Positions 25,701-37,600 of a stretch of 64,000 bases of DNA are shown piece by piece. Origin of the DNA: Planococcus citri (taxonomy: Eukaryota > Arthropoda > Insecta > Hemiptera > Pseudococcidae). Each line of letters starts with the position of its first letter. The stretch's first letter is position 1. The stretch is taken from contig NC_088678.1 of the NCBI RefSeq assembly GCF_950023065.1, forward strand, positions 12,018,580 to 12,082,579, given 5' to 3'. The position numbers were made by a program, and so were the translations under genes. The notes under the pieces were generated by a model, which worked only from the letters and a program-made list of their open reading frames with translations, made no database searches and was not told the DNA's origin.

Positions 25701-28700
25701 GTATCACTGATGGATACTTGCTTGCAATTCTATGCCAAGAAAGTTCAAGCAATATTCTCGCATATCTCAGCTAGCTTTTGCCTCACTCTATACCTGCTTG
25801 CTTAATGCCAGCGTATCACTGACTAATATGTACCTGCTCACAGTTTTATGATAGGAAACTTCAGGTAATATTCTTGCATCTCTGAGCTAGCATTTACTTA
25901 GCCATCTGGCTCTAGAAAAATGTAAGCATATCTCTAGTTTCTGCATCTGGTGACTTGGCGTTTTCTTTGTAGTCAAATGATAGGAACGTGCTACCAGATC
26001 TTACGCATTTCTCACCAATAAACCTTTTTCTGCGTTATTTATTGTAGCAAAATGCGAGCAAGTATCTTTTCCATCCCTCAGCGCGCATACAAAAATCATT
26101 AAAAATATTCCTGCATATGACAATAGCAGTGGGTAATTGCACCCCCCCCCCCCACCGATCTTCTGGGGCAACTTTTTTCTTAAAGGGGACAACAAAATTT
26201 CATCAAATGGACATGGAAAGCTGTAGTTTACTCTACACTCCAATTTTAACACCCTCTGAAGACGACTTCAGGTGGGTTCAAGTCATTTTAGAGCCTCCAG
26301 TAGGCTTTTGAAACTTGAAATTCCCACAACATTAATTAATAAATTGGAGTTGGCAAGCTGAAATTTACTTCGCAGGTTTCAAATGGTTTTGAAGCTTCCA
26401 GCTACTTTTAGGAAATTCCAATTTTCCAAAAAACGCCATACAACCTTCGAAAATTCGCTGGAGGCTCCAAAACGACTTGAAATCCACAAGCAGTCGACTT
26501 TGTAGCGTATTAAAATTAGTTTGCAGAATGAATTTCGACTCTCCATCTCAGTTTGATGAAATTTTGTGAAAATTTAAAGTTTCAAAAAATCTGCTGGAGG
26601 CTTCGGGAATTTTCAAAGAGTCGCTGGAGGCTCCAAAACGACTTGAAATTCACCTGCAGTACTTCGTAGCGTATTGAAATTAGTTTTCAGAATAAATTTG
26701 AGCTTTACAACTTCAATTTGAGTTTCAAAAATCTGCTGGAGGCTCCAGAACTGCTCAAAACAAGTTGAAACCGTTTCCCATCGATTTGGCATGTCGAAAA
26801 TAGGGTGTATCCCAAATGTCAGGTTTCTTGGTCAATTTGGTAAAATTTTGATTTTTTTCTCACATTTTGGCCAAAATTTGATTTTTGAAAATTCACCAAA
26901 AATCGAAAAAGGTACTCTACCACTTGAAATTTTGACAGGTGATGAATTTTTGCATGATCTTTCGATCTACGTTTGTAAGGTTTGAAAAATTTCGTACACG
27001 TCCTATGTTGAAACGCGAAATCTGTGATTTCGGCTGACCTTTCAATCAAAATTGCCGCCATTTTGTAAGTAAGGCCAATTTTTTTTCAGCAAGTTTGCTT
27101 TAAAATGTTCCTTAGGATGTCCCCTTTAAGGAAAAAGTTGTCCCGGAGGATCGGCCGTGGACTAAAATGTTGTTCAAATGTTTTTGAAATTTTTCATTTT
27201 CATGGTTTGTTTGATACTTCATTTTCAAATTTTAAATTTTGACAATTTTTCTATTTAAAAAAAAAAAAACTTCATTTTTTATTTAATAAAGAGATTTTTC
27301 AACCTAAGCGCTAGCATAATGCTAGCGAATTGCTAGCGTCGATCTCTCTCATGGTATAGTTTGCTACTCTTAGATAAAGTGTGTCATCAAGTTGAATATA
27401 AGCTCAAGGTGGTATCTTGTTGTAAAGTAAGAAGAGTGACATCACTCTTCTTATACTATCCCAAGATGCTAGCGTTATGCTACCTCTGAGCTGGGACAGT
27501 CGCCTAATTTTTGTAATTTCCTGGAAAACTACCACCTGTTAAAGGTAAACACCCAGAATTTTTAAAAATTAATTAACAGTAATTACTTTACTGATCAAAG
27601 TTTTTCTACGCTAGCAAAATGCTAGCTTCTTGCTAGCATAATTTGCGCTAGCGTAAATGGTGCCGGAATATGAGACACTTTTTGCAAAAATTGCTAGCAA
27701 ATCAGTCGCGATTTAGTCGTATGTACGTAGCAGAATGCAGAGCAAAGTGCCAACAAAATGCTAGCTTTTTGCTAGCTTTGTGCCAGCTACGTGCTAGCTA
27801 TTTGTGCGCAATTCTGCTACTCTAATGCGACCTAATCGCAACTGATTTGCTAGCATTTTTTTAAAAAAGTGTCTCAAATTCCGGCACCATTTACGCTAGC
27901 ACAAAATTTGCTAGCATTTGGTCAACTGGGATTTTGGGTTAAATTCTGAGATTCAACTCTTCGAAAGACGTTTAAAAAAATCTCACGGTTTGACCCAAAA
28001 CAGCTCAATTTTGAAAGTTACAGGAAAAATCATAATTATGAAAAGTTATATCGAGCACTTGCTAGTGTGTTTCTCAAATGTAATTTATTTTTTTATTCGC
28101 AACTTTGGCAATCCCTGAAGCCCGAAAAATTGTGATTTTGGGTTAACTAACCACGGATTCGTATTTCGGACACTTATTACAACATTTTTAGAGTAGTCGA
28201 GTCAATAATTAGCTGGGGCCAAAAAATGACCGTATCGCAAATCCTGTTTTTTCGCTGTTTTCAAAGATTTAAGTAGGTACCTATAAATCATTTTTAAAAT
28301 TGATCCCCCCCATAAGGGTCAAAAAGTAAAATTTAAAAACAAAACAAAAAACAAAATTTTTAAAAAAAACTTTAAAACAAAAACTAGAAACCAAAAAATT
28401 TAAGTACAAAAATGAAAACTCAAAATTTGAATACAAAATTGGGAACAGAAAACTAAAAACTAAACACAAAAATCACAATAAAACAGTCGAAACTAAAATT
28501 AAATATTAAAAACTTGGAGAAAATTAAATTTAAAAAAAAAAAAATCAAGATGAAAAACTTAAAAACCCTAACGAGAAAAATTGAGTACCTACAAAAAATA
28601 AAAATGAAAGTTGAAAACAAAAACAAAAAAACAATAAAAATTGAAAACCCTCCAAAAAAAAAAACACGAAAACTGAAAGCCAAAAAATCTACGTAAAAAT

Positions 28701-31508
28701 AGGAGAGTGGCACAAACTTTATTCGAGTTCAAAAAAGCTGCAACACAAAATTGAAAACTAGGTACCTACATATTTTTTTTAAAAAAACATGGAAATCACA
28801 GACTTTTTAGTTTTTATTTTCACTTTTCATGTTCGGATTTTTTTTATTTTCAGTTCTTTTTAAAGGAAGCGGGGGGGGGAGGGGGTTATTAGCTTTGGTT
28901 TCCATTTTTTTTTTAGATTTTTTAGATTTTTTTTTAGTTTCTAATTTACTTTTTGTTTCTTTTCTCAATTTCACTTTTTATGTATATTTTTTTTTGTTTG
29001 ACTCATATTAGGAGATTAGGATTCATTCCAGTGCGATGCCGAATTGCACAAGAATTTCTAAATGCCAATTTTCAAAATTTTGATGTGGCATTTAATCACA
29101 TTGCCTCCTTCCTCATTTTCTCAGTTAGTCTCAAAATCTCGATACCACGAGCGTAATTGGTGCATTCACTTTAAATTATCTAATTGGAAAACTTCTTGAA
29201 ACAAATCAAGTGAAAATCCAAATTTTCAATGTAAGAGCTTTCCCACTATCCTCATCTGATTTCAACGTCATAAGAACCCCGAGAAAAGTTTGTGGATTAC
29301 CTATTGATGAAAAATTCTTGAAATGGACTATGGCAGTGATTCAGCTATTGTGGATTAAGGATTATAAAATTCGAACTCTCGAAATAAGAGCTTTTCCCAA
29401 CCCCTCCCCCTCCCCTCCTGGCTCCTGGCCCGATTCCAGCTTCATAAGCATGGAGAAAAGTTGGCAAAAATAGATTTTCCCCTCCATTCCTTTTGATGCT
29501 TTATGAACATTTGGTTGATCTTTGAAAGGTCAAAAAATTGGTCTCTAAATCCTGTGGGTAAAATATCATTTCTCATAAAAGAGTGGATGTTCTGTCAGAA
29601 TATCCAGTGAAATTATAACGATCGCGAACCTGGATAAACTTTAGAACCTATAAAAGGATACGATTGCATCGAGTCTTTGAAAATTTAATGTTTATGGATC
29701 TACAAAATTCGATATTCTGGCATTTCCCCTTCCCAATAAATTGATGTTTCATTTGATGAAATCATATTTGCTCATTTTTATTCGTAAATCTGACCTCATC
29801 AGTGCTCACACCTTCTTCTGAAAGAAAAAAAAATTCCTCGAAATTCGTACACTTACTGCCAATATAGAAAGGAGGGATAGGATGAAAAATGACTATATCA
29901 AGTTCAAACTACCAGTTCAATTACCTACGAGCCCACTCCACTAAAATCAAATTATGTGGGTAAATATTCATAGCGTATGCCTCTGGAAGGTATTAAGATA
30001 GATACCTCAACCTATAGCATACCAGAGTTATTTTTTTCTTATACCTAAGTAATTAAAGAAGCTACCGTCAGTGCCAGGAAATGTAGGTAGCAGATGAAAG
30101 GAAGGAAACCGATAATTATCGTATAGCGATTGATTAATCACCCGATATGATTTTCGATGTGTTGCAGAGAAATAACCTTAGAAGTATTAAGCCACGAACC
30201 AGTTGGAGCATTTATGGTACGTGAAAGCACGACCAAGTCAGGCTGTTACGCTCTATCGTTACGAGTACCGCGAGAATACCATCCGAGAGGAATCGCTCAT
30301 TATTTAATCATTAGAACCGGCAAAGGTTATAAAATAAAAGTAAGTTCAGCTTGAGAAATATAAATACATATTTTAGTCCCCTCCTCCTCCTCTCTTCCTA
30401 ACTATAGAAAAAATAAAATAAAATTACGAAAGATATATACCAAACGACAGGATGACGACGTCATCTTCTTCGTATCAATAAATGAAGCAGACAGAAACCT
30501 ATTTTCTTGTCACTGGATTCTAATGTCACAAAGTATATCTGGTATAAAGACCATTATTTTGCTAAATTATTACATTTTAGAGCACTCGTCATATCGAACA
30601 ACCAGACAAACATGTTGAATTAATATTTTTTGGTATTTCCTGAAAATTCCACTCTATAGGTCTCGAATAAATTAAATTAAACCACACTTTAATGCATAAA
30701 AGGAAAAAAAACCTCACAAGTTGATTTTCGAATTAACGCAAAAATGTTGATGAAAATTACCTCATTGAGAGCTACACTGGCCCTACTATAGCCAGAGTTT
30801 ATTATGGTTAGCGTACAGAACGAATAAGGCTTTTACAAGTCAAGAGCCATACAGCACATTCGAAAGCTCTATAAAAGGGTAAGTAGGTATAAAAAATGAG
30901 GGGACTTGGACTCGTATACAGTACTTAAAAAGGCAAGGATTAAGTAAACTCTGGCGTTTGTGAAATCGTATAATAGTGTATCGGACAGCCAGTATGAAGC
31001 CAGACAGAGAGAGAGGTAGAAGGGTAAAAATGCTTAAAAGAGTAAAAATAGTACATACGATATGGGATACTGTACCTAAACTATTGTTAAAATACGAACA
31101 ATGGAAAACTTTAGTTTGCGGTCAGTAATCACGAAATAACCTCTATTGTATTATTCGCCATATCCATGATACTTTACGTAAGGATTTTTTTTTTCGCCTT
31201 GACCATAAGTGCAATATTATATACTTATGAGGCTACACGTGAAGTGGTAAAATTTTTCATATTAAAATAATTTTTGTAATTTTTTTCTTCTTTTGCAGGG
31301 GTTCACGAAAGAGTTCAGTACGCTGACGGCGTTAATAACTCATCATTCTGTGATGCAAGAATTGCTACCGTGTCCGTTATCGTTGAACAGATATAATCCT
31401 AGTTTTACCAAATCCGATACTAGTAAAGATTTCGAAGATATTGATTCGGATCCTGATTATAACACTTTGGCTGATTTTAGAAAAATGATGGCTGATTTGA
31501 ATGTTTAA
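16731..31508 (+). CDS. SH2-domain adaptor protein (tensin-like SH2), 338 aa
   Basis: Coding exons are 16731-17113, 21340-21591, 30168-30339 and 31299-31508. All introns are GT..AG and the phases close to 1017 nt. The N-terminal 200 residues are low complexity and Ser/Thr/Pro-rich, with a PPPPPPLPP run at about 177-185 that could bind SH3 or EVH1 domains. An SH2 domain spans about 205-298: it opens with PWFQAGIPRE, has FMVRES with the phosphotyrosine-binding Arg at about 230, and closes with LPCPLSL. The GIAHYLI and TALITHHS blocks most resemble tensin-family SH2 domains, but there is no actin-binding, phosphatase or PTB region, so this is a small adaptor and not a full tensin. It probably binds phosphotyrosine proteins in the cytoplasm. 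The start is the first ATG after an acceptor at 16721. The introns are large and repeat-filled. Confidence 0.88.
17114..21339 (+). other. SH2 gene intron 1
   Basis: 4.2 kb of AT-rich intron. No gene seen. It contains GAAAGCT-rich stretches near 19690-20130 and a degenerate tandem array at 20345-20800, entered separately. Confidence 0.7.
20345..20800 (+). repeat. Degenerate tandem repeat, AAGTCCTGATTTTTTGCCAGAAATT type
   Basis: Successive imperfect copies of a unit resembling AGTCCTGATT followed by TTTGCCAGAAATT and a short A-rich run, roughly 45-65 bp apart. Similar low-order arrays occur at 47150-47910 and, with a changed base bias, at 32640-33900 and 51660-52560. Confidence 0.6.
25490..25910 (+). 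repeat. Tandem repeat of about 112 bp in the foldback element
   Basis: About four diverging units, each with (C/G)AGCTAGC..TTTACTTC followed by TGCTCGC, ATGCTAGCGTAT and TTCAAGCAATATTCTCGCAT. Marker positions 25545, 25656, 25768 and about 25884 give spacings of 111-116 bp. Confidence 0.8.
26152..27160. mobile_element. MITE-like repeat with about 40-bp terminal inverted repeats
   Basis: The ends (26152-26191 and 27118-27160) are inverted copies sharing CCGATC..C, AACTTTTT and CTTAAAGGGGACA. The interior has two direct copies of an 80-bp block starting CGCTGGAGGCTCCAAAACGA (about 26457 and 26621). A related copy without a clear left end lies at about 55890-56680, sharing the GCCGCCATTTTG and GAGGATCGGC blocks. 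It is nested inside the GCTAGC element. Confidence 0.72.
27645..27902. repeat. Long imperfect hairpin of the GCTAGC element
   Basis: About 90-bp arms (27645-27735 and 27811-27902) are inverted copies sharing GCTAGCGTAAATGGTGCCGG, GAGACACTTTTT, TTGCTAGCAAATCAGT and GTAGCAGAA. A 75-bp loop contains further GCTAGC words. Confidence 0.85.
28310..28690 (+). repeat. Strand-biased AAAAC/AAAAT low-complexity tract
   Basis: About 380 bp of almost pure A with scattered C, G and T (AAACTAAAAACTAAACAC types). ORFs read here in both strands are composition artefacts. A T-rich tract follows at 28800-29000. Confidence 0.8.
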
Positions 31509-31834
31509 AGTGAGTTGAAATGGTATTAATGGTTCAAGTTGATGGTAGATTAAATACTTACCTATGTGCCTAGATCTTATATTAATTTTTTTTTTCTTTT
31601 TCAGCAGGATGTTTTACAGATTCCTAAGTGAATGATGATGGGTTGTTTGTCGTATACTTTATAGTCAGTTTGCAACAACGAAAAAGTTGCCGTTACACAT
31701 TGCTCCGGTTCCTTGACTGTATTTGGAATTGAGTTGATTGTATTAGAATTACATCGGTTCACTTACTTGGATTAAGTGATCAATGATGTGAATTACGAAT
31801 TAGTATTTATAATGTACGTGCTGTGTGTTTTTAG

Positions 31835-31840
31835 AATAAA
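31835..31840 (+). terminator. Poly(A) signal of the SH2 gene
   Basis: AATAAA 327 bp after the stop codon. The 3' UTR may itself be spliced (GTGAGT just after the stop at 31511, TTTTTCAG at about 31605), leaving a short mature UTR. Confidence 0.65.
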
Positions 31841-31885
31841 CATTTTTTAATTTCCAACCTTTCTCGATTGCCAGACAGAGTAGTT

Positions 31886-34480
31886 AAATTACGTACCTAC
31901 AAGAGAACCTCTCGAGGTGCCCTCCTTCAATTTGAACCACACTACGAGTAATGATTAATTTCAGCTGCTCGAATTGATTTTTCAATTTTTGGTGAATTTT
32001 TAAAAATTCAAAATTGACAAAATTCATTCTATTAAAAAAAAAAAAAAAAAAACAACAGAAATGCCAAAATAAATTAATTAAATTGATTTCAATAAATTAA
32101 ATTACGTACGAGCGAACCTCTCGAGACGTCCTCCTTCAATTTGAACCACACTATGATTAATTTCAGCTGCTCGAATTAATTTTTCAATTTTTGGTGAATT
32201 TTTGAAAATTCAAAATTGACAAAATTCAATAATAAGTATAAATGCTTTTGAAAAAATCTGATCATTCTGGAGCTTCCAGCGCGATTTTCTTTTTCTCAAA
32301 AATGAAATTTCTCTTGAAACCATGGAAATTAATTTTGGCTGAAAAAAATTTTAGCTGTGGGTTATTCTGAACCTTTTTAACAAGTCCGTTGACATGCGGA
32401 CTTATCGAGTGTCTTTTTTTGACCAGAATAAAAAAAAATCAAAAATTCTTCTGTTCGCAAGTAAATTTTTTTTCTCGCCTGGAACCCGTCCTCAAATTCG
32501 AATTTGAGCTATTCTGGAGCCTCCAGCGTGATTTCCGATTTTTTCAGAAGGTCTAGAAATTAATTTGGACAGTTAAAAATGGAATTGTGGCTTACTCTCT
32601 CAACTTATTAGGTGCATAAGCAATAGAATTACAGTAAATTACCGAACATATTGATGAAACTTTTGTGAAGATTGCCAAAAATGTGTGGAAATAGTCTTAG
32701 AAGCGCATTAGAATGATGCAAAAACATTGGAGAAAGCATCTACTTTGCCCAAAATTGCCAAAAAGTCGAGATTTCAGAAAAAATGAACGAAATAGAGCAA
32801 ACATTGGATGAAACATCATTAAAGATTTAATAGCATCAAATTCAAAAACACTGTAAAATTGTCAAGAAAATATGATGAAATTTTGGTAACATTTGCCAAA
32901 AATGCATGAAAAAGTTCTGAAAACGAGATGAAATAATGTGAAAAAAAAAACTCCTAACAAGTATTTAAATCACTAAACATTGCCAAAAAGTAATAATATT
33001 TGAATAAAATTAGTTAAACTTGACAAGAATTGCGTAAAACATATTTGAAACATTTTCAACACCCAAGTAAAGGCATTCTAGGGCTGAGATATTCATTAAT
33101 TTTCTAAAAAATGCTAAAATATTCCCTATAAATATTTCCTAAAAACGTGAAATGCGTAAAAATTCCCTAAAAACCCGAAATAAGGATTTTTTTTTTATAT
33201 AATACCTATTGTTTGAACTTACTTATGTGATATTTTGGGTAAATAAATGAGAAATTCTATCAATCCATCAAAATTAGCATAATTTTTGATTTTTTAGAAA
33301 ACAAATTTTTCATTTTCCAAATTTCAATTTTTTGATTAACAATTTTTTTTTGTGTCTTAAAATTTCGCCTGATTTGAGCGTTTTTTAAAAAAATAATATT
33401 CTCCAAAAACAGTGAAAATTTATTGCTGAATATAGCGAAATATTCCCTAAAAAAGCTCAAAATATGCTAAAATACATATAATAAAAAAAAAAAAAATTGT
33501 GTACCTAAAACGACACAAAAAAAACATTGGAAATCACAAAAACATTGATCCAAGTTGTCATTAAAAAAATTACTGAATAATATAAAAATTATAAAACTAA
33601 ACAAAACATTTGCGATGCTCACCCAATTGCTTGAAAATTTGTTAAACTGCCATAAACACAGTTAAAGATGAATAAAAATTGATGAAACATTGAAAAAATT
33701 TTGAAAAATGTTGCAGAAATACTTAAAATGACAAAATCTTGCAGATAGTAACGAAATACTATCTAAAATACGTCAAAATGAAACGTTACATATTAAATTA
33801 ATTCAAGCTTAAAATAGGTAACGGTAAAAATGTGATTAAAATGTCAAAAATTTAACATAAAATTGGTAAAAAAAAAATAGCAAAATTGATCAAGTTGCTT
33901 AAAAATTACTTAGATGGAATTCTGGAATAGATGCCTCGAATGGCATGAAATTTTGAAAAAAAAATTACCTCATTTCAAAATGAGAGTAGAAATCACTCAG
34001 AGTTAGTAAACAATTGATGAAATTAGATATTATACTTAAATCAGACTAAAGTTGGCAAAATATGATAAAAAAAATTGTTCAAACATAATACTTGAAAATA
34101 ATATCATTAAGTACACAAATTGAAAAGCGTTAAAGAATCTATAAAATATAGGTAGGTAGGTAAGTAGAGAAATTTTCACCGAAAAATACCAAAAATAATT
34201 AAATGCAATGATGATTTTCCACGTTGTTTTATGAAAAAAAAAAAAAAACGAATAAACATGTACAAAACAACCGTATAAATTATGATTTTCCATCTGGCTA
34301 ACATTAATTTTTATGTAGGTATACCTATGTATTTTGCAAGTATTGAACTTTGATTGGAGTAATCGAATTACGAAAATTTGCTTGTAATACAATGTGTACA
34401 TAAGACCAACTTTCTGTAAATCCAACTTCGATTACATAGAATTTCGAAACTATAATGACGTGCAAATAACTGAACGAGTT
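31886..34480. other. Intergenic repeats between the SH2 and maltase genes
   Basis: No gene seen. A direct duplication lies at about 31887-32030 and 32100-32232 (AATTACGTAC, ACCTCTCGAG, CCTCCTTCAATTTGAACCACA). A related block recurs at about 40335-40650. From about 32640 to 33900 runs a degenerate array of GATGAAA..TTGCCAAAAAT-like units roughly 30-45 bp long. Many TAGGTA-type motifs appear near 34150. Confidence 0.6.
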
Positions 34481-34588
34481 AATTTATTGAAAATCATTTC
34501 GCACGAGCGATCGCTAATTTCATAAATCATAATTTATGAAAAAGGTCGCAGGAACGTGAAAAATATGAATACCTTAGTTACTTGCATA

Positions 34589-34593
34589 TCAGT
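34589..34593 (+). promoter_or_regulatory. Candidate arthropod initiator (TCAGT) of maltase 1
   Basis: TCAGT 42 bp before the ATG, the arthropod initiator consensus. It lies in a block conserved upstream of both maltase copies: GAGCGATCG about 130 bp before the ATG, ATATCAG near the putative start, then an almost identical leader with TTCGCGAACCAAGTTCATC. In copy 2 the initiator reads TCAGC. Confidence 0.5.
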
Positions 34594-34634
34594 AAATTGT
34601 AGTTCGCGAACCAAGTTCATCATTTTTCGGTAAA

Positions 34635-37600
34635 ATGCGATCTGTAAATATTTTTTTGTCAATATTCGCGGTGTGTTTGAAAGCTGATTTCATAATATCT
34701 ACGGATACACTAGATTGGTGGCAGACGTCAGTAATTTATCAGATTTGGCCGCGATCATTCAAGGATACCAATTCCGATGGAAATGGAGATCTAAAAGGTA
34801 CCTATCGAGGAAGTTTAAATATTACCTATATCATTGTATAGAATCGGCGAGGTTCGAGTACCTACTTATAAAATGGCTAATTACAATTATTCAGGCATCG
34901 AAGAAAAGGCAGATTATCTCAAAGATTTAGGTATTGGTACAGTATGGCTATCTCCTATATATGAATCGCCGATGAGGGATATGGGATACGACATTTCGGA
35001 TTTTAAAGCAATACACCCCATGTTTGGAACAATGGCTGATTTTGATTCTTTGCGAGATAAATTACATTCTCTTGGTGAGTAACAACTAACAACGAACACC
35101 TACCTATCTATAAATGCTTATACCAACACGAATCTACATAGATAATTGCCTGACTCCAATATTAATAAGGACGTTTACGATTTTTGAAAAAAAAAAAAAA
35201 AATACAGCCAAGAACTCTCATAAGCAAAATTTTAGCAATCCAAAACAAATTTTTGATTTTTGGCGAATACATATATAGAAATTTTTAACAGAAAAGTAAA
35301 TAATAGCTGATGAGCTCTGTTAGAGAGAGTGAGAATAATTTGGAGGTCTCAAAAAAATGACCCAAATTTGACCACTATTGAGTTTCAGGCAGGGATCTAA
35401 AAATTTTTATGGGACGTTTTTGACTCAAAGAAGGTAGGTACCTAAATTATCTCTATGAATTAAATCAAAAGTACCTATTTGAAGGTATGAAGTTGGTGCT
35501 GGATTTTGTACCAAATCACAGCAGTGATGAACACGAATGGTTCATTAAATCTGTGCAGAGGATTGACCCCTATACAGATTACTACGTTTGGCAAGATCCA
35601 AAAGGTTGGTTCAATGAAACTACACCATTACCTCCAAATAATTGGGTAAGCACAGCAAAAACCTTTATTATAAGTACTGTGATCGATATTCCGACAAATA
35701 GACATACGAGTAGGTAGGTGTCACCTCGGTTTCATGATTCCTCGTGTGTTATAATAGACAGGTCCATTTGAACAATCTTTATGGTCATATCATCCAACAA
35801 GAAAGCAGTTTTATGTACGTCAGTTTGCACGTGAACAGCCAGACTTGAATTATCGTAATGAAAAAGTGGTTGAAGAAATGATGGTAACTAAATACTAAAA
35901 TGAACTGTTTTCTCAAAATTTATCAAGTCACCTTCCCACCAATGAAATGATACCTACCTATTAAATGAGAAACATATTATTCCCACAGAACGTAATGCGT
36001 TTTTGGCTGGACAAAGGAGTAGATGGATTGAGAATGGATGCTGTAATTCACCTCGTGGAAGACGACAGGTTTTTGGATGAACCACTCGTCTCAAGTCTGC
36101 TATTTAGTGGAAAACCTGCTTATATGGCTTTTGACCACAAATATACACAATGTCTTCCTGAAACTTACGAAATGTTTCACCAGTTCCGAAAGTTGGCCGA
36201 TTCTTATAAGGAAAAAGATGGACAAACGAGGTATGAAAATTTCCTATACCTATACTCTTAACAAAGAAATTTCGAGGTGAACTTGGGTATTTATTAAAAT
36301 CAACAGAGCTCTCATGCTGGAAATCGGTACCATGCCTACGATAGAAAACACAATGAGATTTTATGGGAACAAATCTTATCCAATATCCCATATTCCGTTT
36401 AATTTCCTTTTGATGGATTTTCTAAATGACACCTCTACTGCTCAAGATTTTCACTATTTTATTAATAAATGGATGGATAACATGCCAGAAGGAGGATGGC
36501 CTAACTGGATGGTAGATTTATCCTACATAATCTATGTTTTAAAATTAAATTTAAACTTTGCCATTGCTGCTTAACTGATGCTAATTCTTTAGTTAGGAAA
36601 TCACGACAGGATGAGAATTGCTGACAGGTATGTCCCGAGTAGTGTGGACTCTATGAATACACTTCTGTTATTGTTGCCTGGAACGCCTGTTGTTTATAAT
36701 GGAGAGGAACTTGGAATGAATAATGTAAAGCTGAGGTGGGACCAAATAACCGATGTATATGCTCTGGTTGTGGATCCACTTATATACAGTACAAGGAGCA
36801 GGGATCCGGAAAGGACTCCTTTTCAGTGGGATTCTTCGAGACATGCAGGTTTGCGCCGAAAATACTGTGGCATAATGCATAGGGCACTTGACTCAAATTT
36901 TGGGTCATTCCACATCAATTCGACCAAGAAGTGGTAGGGCGGGGGGGGGGTCAGCGATTATTTTGAAATTTTTCCTGCGGAAAGACCTTCTGAAGAGATG
37001 ACCAATGGCGCAAATCGCAGCCCTCGAGCCCTTTTTTAAAGGCTCTTAGGGAGTGTCAAAGTTTTCAGTGAACTTGAAATATCATCCATTTCAGCAGTGG
37101 ATAACTCGATAACCGCGATATACCTACCAAAATGGAACTTTTTTCAATAGTTAGGGTTTTTGAAAGGCTTTTTGGTGATATCATAAAAATCAATGTTGCC
37201 ACTTTTTTTCGTTCGAAAAATTAGCTCAAAAAGTTTCCAAACGTAGTTTTCATATCGTTCCGACTGAGAAGTCGAATTGGAGAGAATGTAAAAACACAGG
37301 TTTACCAAAACAAGGTTTACCCTTATCCTGGGTGAGAATGAAGTGTACTTCAAGGAAAGTCCATTTTTAGGTTTACCTTTGGTAAATCTGCACATTAATT
37401 CATTGTATTGGTTTACTCTCGAGTAAACATGCACCCTAACATTCCTGGATCAATTTGTTAGGGTTTACTTTTAAGTAAACATGCATCATAACATTCCCTG
37501 AAATCAATTTTTTTTTGATAATTCAATTTTTGCTTGATTTTGATTTTGACAGATAAAATAATAAAATATTGTGTAGGCAAATAATTATTTTATTTTATTT

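Larger units (their letters stand above)
24641..28245. mobile_element. GCTAGC-rich foldback element with long inverted arms
   Basis: The left arm (about 24641-24790 plus 25280-25400) is an inverted copy of the right arm (about 27900-28245). Matching blocks include GGTCATTTTTGGGCCCCAGCT, AAATACGAATCCGTGG, CACTAGCAAGTGCTCGAT and CCCAGTTGACCA. The left arm has an extra 480 bp (24790-25280) absent from the right; the right has about 70 bp absent from the left. Between the arms, both flanks of the core are rich in the palindrome GCTAGC. No transposase ORF is present. A nonautonomous foldback DNA transposon is the best guess. I could not define the target duplication. Confidence 0.75.
21592..30167 (+). 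other. SH2 gene intron 2
   Basis: 8.6 kb intron with no supportable coding exon. It holds the GCTAGC foldback element (24641-28245), an AAAAC-rich tract (28310-28690), a T-rich tract (28800-29000) and homopolymer runs such as G at about 23690-23700. Short ORFs in both strands lack family features. Confidence 0.7.

Noticed and set aside
28453..28713. Hydrophobic 86-codon minus-strand ORF resembling a membrane protein
   Set aside because: Result of the A-rich tract; Phe/Leu/Ile richness follows base composition.
36104..36391. Minus-strand ORF across maltase exons 5 and 6
   Set aside because: Shadow of the real plus-strand exons and crosses an intron.
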